From NCBI GenBank assembly GCA_033980235.1, contig CM067067.1, positions 1,877,001 to 1,941,000 on the forward strand: a DNA stretch of 64,000 bases, written 5' to 3'. Below are positions 57,394 to 64,000 of the stretch, piece by piece. Source of the stretch: Diadema setosum (lineage: Eukaryota; Echinodermata; Echinoidea; Diadematoida; Diadematidae). The translations under genes were made by a program, and so were the position numbers. Position 1 is the first letter of the stretch; each line of letters starts with the position of its first letter. The notes beneath the pieces are model-generated. The model was given only the letters and a program-made list of their open reading frames with translations, searched no databases and was not told where the DNA came from.

Positions 57394-58389
57394 AGAGCCT
57401 CTGCCAACGAAGTGGCCGGAGGCATTATGTTTTCGGGTCGTCCGTCCGTCCGTCCGTCCGTCCGTCCCGTTTTGTTTTTGTCAATATCTCAAGAACCGTG
57501 TGGTGGTTTTACATCAAACTTGGTATGAGGGTATATCCTTGGGGGATAATACTTTGTGTGGATTTTAGGTTCACAGGGTCAAAGGTCAAAGGTCACAGGT
57601 TATTTTGTGAAAAAAAAAATTGAAATTTCATGTTTTTCTCCATATCTCGCAAATGGTTCAAGGTATCTTCATGGAACTTAGTATATATGCTTGTACCGAT
57701 GGGCAGTGATTATCTAGGGAAGTTGGGGGTCATGGGTCAAAGGTCAGGGGGGTCAAAGGTCAAGGTCAACTCCTCAAAATATCACTACTTTCCTTAAAAT
57801 GCAATATGCCTGAAGGTTTTTTTTTTAACTTGATGTATGGCATGTATTACCCAATATATATTTTTGGGGAAGTTTCTTGCCAAAAGGTCAAAGGTCAAAA
57901 GGTCAAAGGTCAAGTGAAAGTGCTAAATTGCACTTTTTCCTCCATATCTCGAAAGTAACTCAAGGTATCACCATGAAACTTGCATATTTATGCATGTTCT
58001 ACCTAACAGTGATTCTCTGTGGAACTGTGAGGTCAAAGGTCAAAGACCAGGTTTAGATAATGCTATTTTTCCATTTGATACTGAAATTATACTTTTTCTC
58101 AATACCTTGAAAATTACTCAATGCATAAACTTATAAAAGGGTCAAAAGTCAAGTAAAAATCATCAGTTCCCCAAATACCTGCACTCTGACATTTTAATTA
58201 TTCATCCAATTGAACCTAGTTCGTGGAAAGTGAACATTCAGCACATTTGTGGCAAACCTGTCAGTTTAATATTTTGCCAATTGTGTGAAACTGTCATCAC
58301 ACATTGTCAAGACATTGTACTATAGACCTATTAGGAGAACTATGCATTATGGCGGAGGCATATCAGTCGCCGTAGCGATATATCTAGTT
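57394..58389 (-). mobile_element. Family A interspersed element, copy A3, inverted
   Basis: Read on the minus strand it matches A1 along almost its full length, including the block around GTTAGGTAGAACATGCATAA and a GACG tract (57441-57466). Close similarity over about 1 kb implies recent amplification. The terminal GGCGGAGG is changed to GGCAGAGG, and the left-end stem begins ATCGC, so both terminal hairpins are slightly damaged. Confidence 0.75.
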
Positions 58390-61300
58390 ACAATATGAAA
58401 TGCTTTAATCTGCAGATTGCCAGAGGCAGTAAAATTTTCTGGTGTATTTAGTTTGTCCGCTATTGATCTGTCTATCAACATGCTGCATTATTGCAATTTT
58501 ATGAAAACTTACACTGAGGTTTGTCGATACTGAGCACAGGTTCGTGTATGTTATACATGTATGAAAGGTGTAGATTTGCTGGTTAGATTTTTGGCAAAAT
58601 CCTTAATGGTGGTATGACACTGAACTTTCAAAGAAAATTTCAACTTTCAACTTCTGAGGGATGTCCAAGTGATAATGTAATTTGGCAGGGGAGTTGAAAA
58701 TAAGTATATCAAAATTTATAAGGGTTAAGGGTATGATAGCCGCCAAAAGAGATAATTACCCATAATTATACATTTGTATAAGCTTCTACCTCCCTTAAAT
58801 AAGTGAAGTGACAGAGAAGTCAAAGGCAAGGGTCATTGAACTTTGGCTGAAATGATTTTCAGCCACAACTTCAAAGTGGAAAATCTAATTGCAGTTTACA
58901 TTATAAACAAGACAGAAATACAGTGGGAAACACATCCTTCGTGCAAAGGGAATAAAGGCCAACCCATAAGGTCAAAGATCACAACCAATGAACTTCATCA
59001 AGACTCATGCATATTCAAAGGCTTTTGTGTGGGAGGGTAAAAAATATGATCGCAGTTTGCATGACTTCATCATCCCATTTATGCGGTAGAAGAATTCTTA
59101 TTTTGTGTTGAATACATTGTGCTGCATAACAAGTACACACAGCAAATTTAAATCACATATCAAAAAGGTCTTACACATTCCATCATCATCCAATATTTGC
59201 TTCAGATCGTTAGGCCTACAGGACTTACAAAATTTATTGGCACAAATTGCAGCTGTTTTCATGGTAGTGTACATTATGCTCGCCATTGTTTTACTCTTTT
59301 TTATGATTGAGATATAGACATATATTTTTGACATGATATAGATCAATGGTGAAATGCAATGTAAACATAATTATTATAATCATTTCACTGGCTTGCAGTG
59401 TTCATATACTCTGTTCTGTTTTTCATGTTTTTCCTTATACATTCAAGAGTGCCACATTTCAATTTTTCATTTTCCTGTCCTTTCAATGGCGTATTATTTT
59501 TAATTTATAAACACACACTGAATCATTGATATGACATTGTGTAGTATTCCAACGCAGAATCATATGACATTTTGGCATGACATCTTGGCATAACGTATGG
59601 AAGGATAATTTGAACAGTTGATTTGCTGTACAGTTGTAGCCTTTATCTGCAGTGTAATCCTTACTTACATGAGTGGCAATCACTTCAGAACCATGAGCCC
59701 TATGACGTGCCAAAGTATGGAACTTTAAAAGCCTAATTCGCTCAGTCACACTTCTGAATTCGTGTGTGACACTGTGACACATTGAAAACTTCATTTACCA
59801 AAGCACAGATCATAGACATGGATTCGTACTCCTAGTCTTCAATATAATGTCGAGAAACTAATATGTAGAATAACATAAGTATGAAACCAATGTGTGTGTG
59901 TTTGTTTTGCTTCTTATTTTTATTTTTATTTTTTGTTTTTGTTTTTGTGTTTTATTTGTTTGTGTGTGTGTGTGTGTGTTGTTGTTGTTGTTGTGTGTTT
60001 TTTTTTTTTTTTTTTTTTGGAGGGGGGGGGGGTCACAATTCGTTATTTTACGTATTTCGGAGGTTCGTTAATCCGAAAACGAAATAGATTTGTACTTGTG
60101 AAAGTTTGTAAGGACGCTCCTTGCTTTCATTTTCAGATTAAGGAACCTTCGGAATTCTTGCTTCATTTTCGGATTAACGAACCTTCTAAATAAAGCCTTC
60201 GGTCTAACGAACCCTGTTTAATTTTCGGATTAACGAACATCTAGGTATCTGTGCATGTTTCGGAATAACGAACCTTTGGAATAACGAACCTTATTTCATT
60301 TTTCGATTAACGAATCTTGGAATAACCAACCTTCGAAATAACGAACATCAATCGTTTTCGTTTGTATTGTTTGTTTGCCTGTTTTCTTCTGTTTTTGTTT
60401 TTGTTTTTAATGATACTACATGCTCCACTTTTTGGTAATACCAATCTCATCATTCTCCAGGACTTCTAAACACCATTGAATCTAGGTTAACTGATATAGC
60501 ACAACTCACAATAAATTATGTGATTATGTATACACAATTTCATTTCCTCATTTCTTTTCAATAACATGAAGTGCTTAGGATTCATTTTTTGGTTTCTTTG
60601 TCTAGACTGCAGTAATTGCTCTTTTACGATATTACCTTTGTGAATTATTATTTAAACAAGATCACCCACAAGCTTGATTCTGACCTTGAATTTTTTGTCT
60701 TGTTTATTTGTATCTCCATTAGGAGGTTTAAGCCGAGAGCACAGAGTATGACAAGTAACTGGTATGGATCCGGAATTTTGGTTTCTGCCATACATTATTT
60801 GCTTCAACCCAATTGTCACAAAACCATTCATATCGATGTACGTGTATATAATCCACTAGCAAACATATAAGTGATAAAGAATTTCATCTCTCCATACCAG
60901 CTCTGTTCATGTTAAAAATGGGGAAGTAATTTTGACTTTATCCCAAGAGAAACTGTAAATGACAAAGATTAAATTCTTCTGTCAAAACTTAATTACCCAC
61001 TGGCTCTCAGATATCTGTGTCGCCACCAATGAGAGCTGAAATAGATTTCTGTCATATCTAGTATATCCAAGGCTGACCTGACCAAACCGGGCATGTAACA
61101 CTTCTATTCACTTCATAGCTCTATTTTTGTACTCTCAAGTCATCATGATGGGATTACCATAAAGAGTAGCAAAAGTTTTCTAAAACACATCTTGTATAAC
61201 ATTGCTATAAATAGTGATAGTTTTAGTAAAAGAATGTCGCAATCAATTTGCTTTTATTCTGTGGATTTGTACTTTTTGTAGCTACTTTAGGAGAATTTGA

Positions 61301-61760
61301 CTGGACGTGTTGTGAGTTGGTGAACATTATTGTTCGATAGTCAATATTTGGAAATTTCACTTTGATTCTTGAAACTTTGAAACTTGCTTTACAGCGTAAT
61401 CACATGCAGTGATTCAATACCCTTCATTCACTACATTAATTTTTTTGCCACATTAACATGACAACTGTGAATCTCATTGCAATGCATATCTCATCGTAAA
61501 ACTGCCTAGCCGTTTTATCAGATTTATAACCATCTTGCAAAATCCATCTGCAATAACTTACATAACATCTTACAGGCAAACGTTGGAGGCGGGGGTGATA
61601 GAGATATTATGAAAATGACACAGTTATGTAAATGAAAAAAAAAAGATGAACAAACAAAAAGTTGCAGATACAAAGGCAAAGAGATGATAAATCGTTGTGA
61701 AAGAGTGAGGAAGACCCATTTCAAACAAAGTTCTACGTAAAAGTTCCTCCCCATCACAAC
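58390..61760. other. Gene-poor stretch
   Basis: AT-rich with a T/G-rich simple-sequence block at about 59900-60030 and the ATTAACGAAC repeat at about 60040-60350. No gene is recognised. Confidence 0.4.
60035..60355 (+). repeat. Degenerate short tandem repeat of TTCGGATTAACGAACC
   Basis: About nine imperfect copies of TTCGGATTAACGAACCTT-like sequence, with GGAATAACGAACC variants, follow a poly-T/poly-G run. It is a minisatellite with CG dinucleotides in otherwise CG-poor DNA. Confidence 0.6.
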
Positions 61761-61789
61761 ATGTTGTTAGCCAGAAGTCCTTCGCCAAT

Positions 61790-61940
61790 AGAATGTGTGA
61801 TTGTATTTGTAGCCATGGCAACCGCGAAGACATTCGCTGACGGGGATTCTATCCGCGGGACGCCGGCAAGCTAAATTGACAATCTCCTAGATGAAAACAT
61901 CATTGTCTACCCTTCCACGTGCATCATTATCGAACGCGCT
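61790..61940. promoter_or_regulatory. CpG-richer patch with an X-box match
   Basis: GTAGCCATGGCAAC at about 61810-61823 matches the RFX X-box, and the next 60 bp is locally CG-rich (GACGGGGATTCTATCCGCGG, GACGCCGGC). It could be a promoter of a ciliary-type gene, but no convincing exon is found on either side. A minus-strand ORF starting at 61833 is unrecognised. Confidence 0.3.
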
Positions 61941-62349
61941 TTGGCTGAGATAATGGACATCACAGATAATGATCTCATCAGCTACATTTTAAAGCTATCA
62001 CTTAACACCCACGCCACTCTTCCTCATAAACATCTGGAAATCATTAGCAAATACATGCATATATATATACGAAGATCTCAGATAGCCGTGACGAGTATTG
62101 TTAAGCGCACAACTCTCACTGTATAATCTTATCAAAGTTTCCTGAATATCTTTTCAGTTTTATAAGATTTCAATTATGTCAAAGAACGTTCAACTACTGT
62201 TTCTTTCATTTTTTTTTTGTCATTAAAGCTTTACTACAAACATTTCATGTCACATCAATAGAAAGGACTGACCTCAGATGTAACCCTTTTCAAATGCTTT
62301 TCCACAAATTCATAGTGGTCACGGCTATAGGCTTAGAGTCATCCATGTG

Positions 62350-62600
62350 ATCTCTTGCCTCTTCGATTACGACCTGACGACGTCGTGCAGTAGATTTCCC
62401 ACTATTCGTTCTGGATATTGATGAGAATGACCTACAAACTTGCCAAAATGGGATGACTTTTTTTTAATTCTTGATTTAATGGCCTTTTCTATAGTTAGCT
62501 GGATTCTCATCGCTGCGTCATGTGTCTCTTCATTTCGTGCAAAAACGGATTTTTTTTTGTTTTGTATTTCATTCGATATCGGAGCTCTCTTAAACAATAA
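62350..62600 (-). other. Unrecognised minus-strand open segment
   Basis: An open frame reads NEETHDAAMRIQLTIEKAIK and then SSHFGKFVGHSHQYPERIVG to a stop at 62367. Composition is protein-like, but there is no known family. Its upstream part runs into the MITE at 62608, so it might be a terminal exon or decayed coding DNA. Confidence 0.2.
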
Positions 62601-62607
62601 TGTTCCT

Positions 62608-62766
62608 GGGCCCCGTTTCATAAAACGTTGATATGATAGCACCACTTGCTGGAATGGCAATTGTCATTGTAACGACAAAAATCCAGCCTCCTGACTGGCT
62701 GTTGCTATGGCAAGTTGCTATTCCAGCAATAGTTGCTATCATAACATCTTTTATGAAATGGGGCCC
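62608..62766. mobile_element. MITE with GGGCCCC(A/G)TTTCATAAA ends, copy 2
   Basis: 159 bp, nearly the same length as copy 1 at 13.6 kb, with the same ends. The interior is in opposite orientation: its CCTCCTGACTGGCTGTTGC block matches the complement of GCAAACAGCCAATCAGGAAG in copy 1. Subterminal TTGCTGGAATGG and CCATTGCA-type inverted blocks are kept. Confidence 0.75.
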
Positions 62767-62949
62767 TGGTCTCGAATGCATACTTTTTTAATTTTAAAGG
62801 CCAAATATAACTCATAATTATTCCTTCGGATATGGAATACTATATAGGATGAAATTTATGACTGTCATGTATGGTATACTATGTAATTTCACAGAGGAAA
62901 AAGAAAGAAAAGGAAACCATTTTTATCGTACGATAACAAGAGTGTGCTC

Positions 62950-63055
62950 CCCAATCTGTAACTGAATGTTGTAAAGTGCTGTGAAACCAGTCATTGACTG
63001 TGTAAGGGCGCTATGTAAATGATCTGATTATTGTATTGTATAAACAAGTTGACAA
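62950..63055 (+). mobile_element. LINE/SINE 3' tail with GTAAGGGCGCTATGTAAATG
   Basis: TTGTAAAGTGCTGTGAAACC followed by AAGGGCGCTATGTAAATGAT and an ATTATTGTATTGTAT tail resembles the AAAGCGCTTTGA...GGCGCTATATAAA tail shared by L2-type LINEs and SINEs in many animals. Truncated. Confidence 0.45.
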
Positions 63056-64000
63056 ATGTATTCAGTCTATTCCTTATTCACAGGGGACAGTCACGAACTA
63101 GCCAGCTTTTCTTTTGAAATACGTTTCGAGGCATTCAATCTTGAATGTATACGCAGCTTAAGACTTTTTTTCTTTTTGGTTTGATATGAAGGAACAGAAA
63201 TCAAATGCGGAATTGTGTGACAAGTTTTGAATAGGAACAGGAACAGCATGGGAGCCCGCAGACACGAGGGTTGAGAAAAGAACCGGTGGCAACGGTGCTG
63301 TACATATTGTATAGCTACACTGGTCTCAGGGTATGTAAGTGGTGGTAGTTGGTACCAGCACAAGCACAATGTAACTCTTTACGTGTAATTGAGCGCTTTG
63401 ATGGGAAACTACCATCACATAACTGGTATACTTGTCGTAGGACCCCACTTACAAAATCGAACGCCTAGTTGTTGATGGACTTCAACATCGGTTGTTGTTC
63501 GAACATGACAATTACACGAACTCCCTTATCAAGATATCGCAGGTTGTAAAGACCTCTTATCAGAATACGTTTACTCTTTGGAATAGCTATTACAAATGTT
63601 GTAGAAGAAAAACATGACAAATTACTCCCTTTTCAGACGGCTTTTTATCAACACCAGTCTTTTATCAACTGAATTTCGGTTCGGTACCATCATGTTACAC
63701 GTGTTATGTTTCCCAGTGGTGAATTGTTATACAACTGTGGTTAGATAAACATGGAGCGAAATGTCATGAATAAAATGAGACCTCAATGCAATCACAAGTA
63801 TATTTTTTATTTTCATCATATATAGAAAACATAGATCAAGTAATGGCGTCAGTTTTGAACGCAATTCTAAAGTCAGGTCTTCCATGCCTGAATGCGTTAA
63901 TGTCATTATGATGAAAATTTCGTTCAATTCAGGAGCATTTTGACTGTAGAGCTCATTCGAATAAAAACGAAGTCGAAAGCAACCCAACATCGTAAAAAAA
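63056..64000. other. Right-edge stretch
   Basis: No gene, RNA gene or clear repeat recognised; minus-strand ORFs at 63091-63369 and 63727-63990 have no domain and AT-driven composition. Confidence 0.4.

Noticed and set aside
61811..61870. Short plus-strand ORF starting MATAKTFADGDS
   Set aside because: It stops after 19 codons with no donor before the stop and no known family.
1..64000. tRNA, rRNA or vault RNA genes
   Set aside because: No cloverleaf, rRNA core or box A/B pair could be recognised by eye; a covariance-model search would be needed to exclude small RNA genes.

Overview
This is eukaryotic genomic DNA from an animal. Genes are split by GT-AG introns, intergenic DNA is long, and repeats are dense. 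The best-matched proteins are metazoan (TEP1, LYSMD1/2). The repeat vocabulary (TGTACATGTACA and TAGGCCTA words, terminal-inverted-repeat elements with GACG or GGAC tetranucleotide tracts, AGGTCA arrays) suggests an invertebrate deuterostome, most likely an echinoderm. The species is inference only.

Layout. (1) From 33.6 kb leftwards to the window edge, minus strand: the 5' part of a telomerase/vault protein 1 (TEP1) gene. I rebuilt 19 coding exons (1668-32696) that splice in one open frame of 1152 codons, covering a low-complexity N-terminus, TROVE module, vWA-like module, DUF4062 domain and the start of the NACHT ATPase through its Walker A motif. The rest of NACHT and the WD40 repeats lie beyond position 1. 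A leader exon carries a two-codon upstream ORF, and a YY1-like promoter region sits near 33.6 kb. (2) 33.7-44.8 kb: intergenic DNA with repeats, including a G-rich tandem array (36.3-38.95 kb), retroposon tails and a TIR element inside a TA microsatellite. (3) 44.88-52.47 kb, plus strand: a three-exon LYSMD1/2-type gene encoding 246 residues. (4) 52.5-64 kb: probable 3' UTR and gene-poor DNA with further repeats.

Mobile elements dominate. TEP1 intron 3 holds an 8.86-kb PIF/Harbinger-like element with 17-bp terminal inverted repeats, a TTA duplication, TTGCAA palindromes at both ends, a nine-copy X-box array and a possible small spliced ORF. Two interspersed families (A, three copies; B, two copies) are built from DR1-type AGGTCA repeats plus a tetranucleotide tract and end in hairpins, resembling pearl/Helentron-type non-autonomous elements. 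A set of short elements each repeats its own motif internally. The most unusual signal is a group of tiny 18-29 bp palindromes, four of five flanked by perfect 7-8 bp direct repeats, which look like ultra-short transposed units.

The two genes are not obviously linked in function. TEP1 is a large RNA-binding STAND-type ATPase of vault and telomerase particles; LYSMD1/2 proteins are small intracellular LysM proteins of unknown role.
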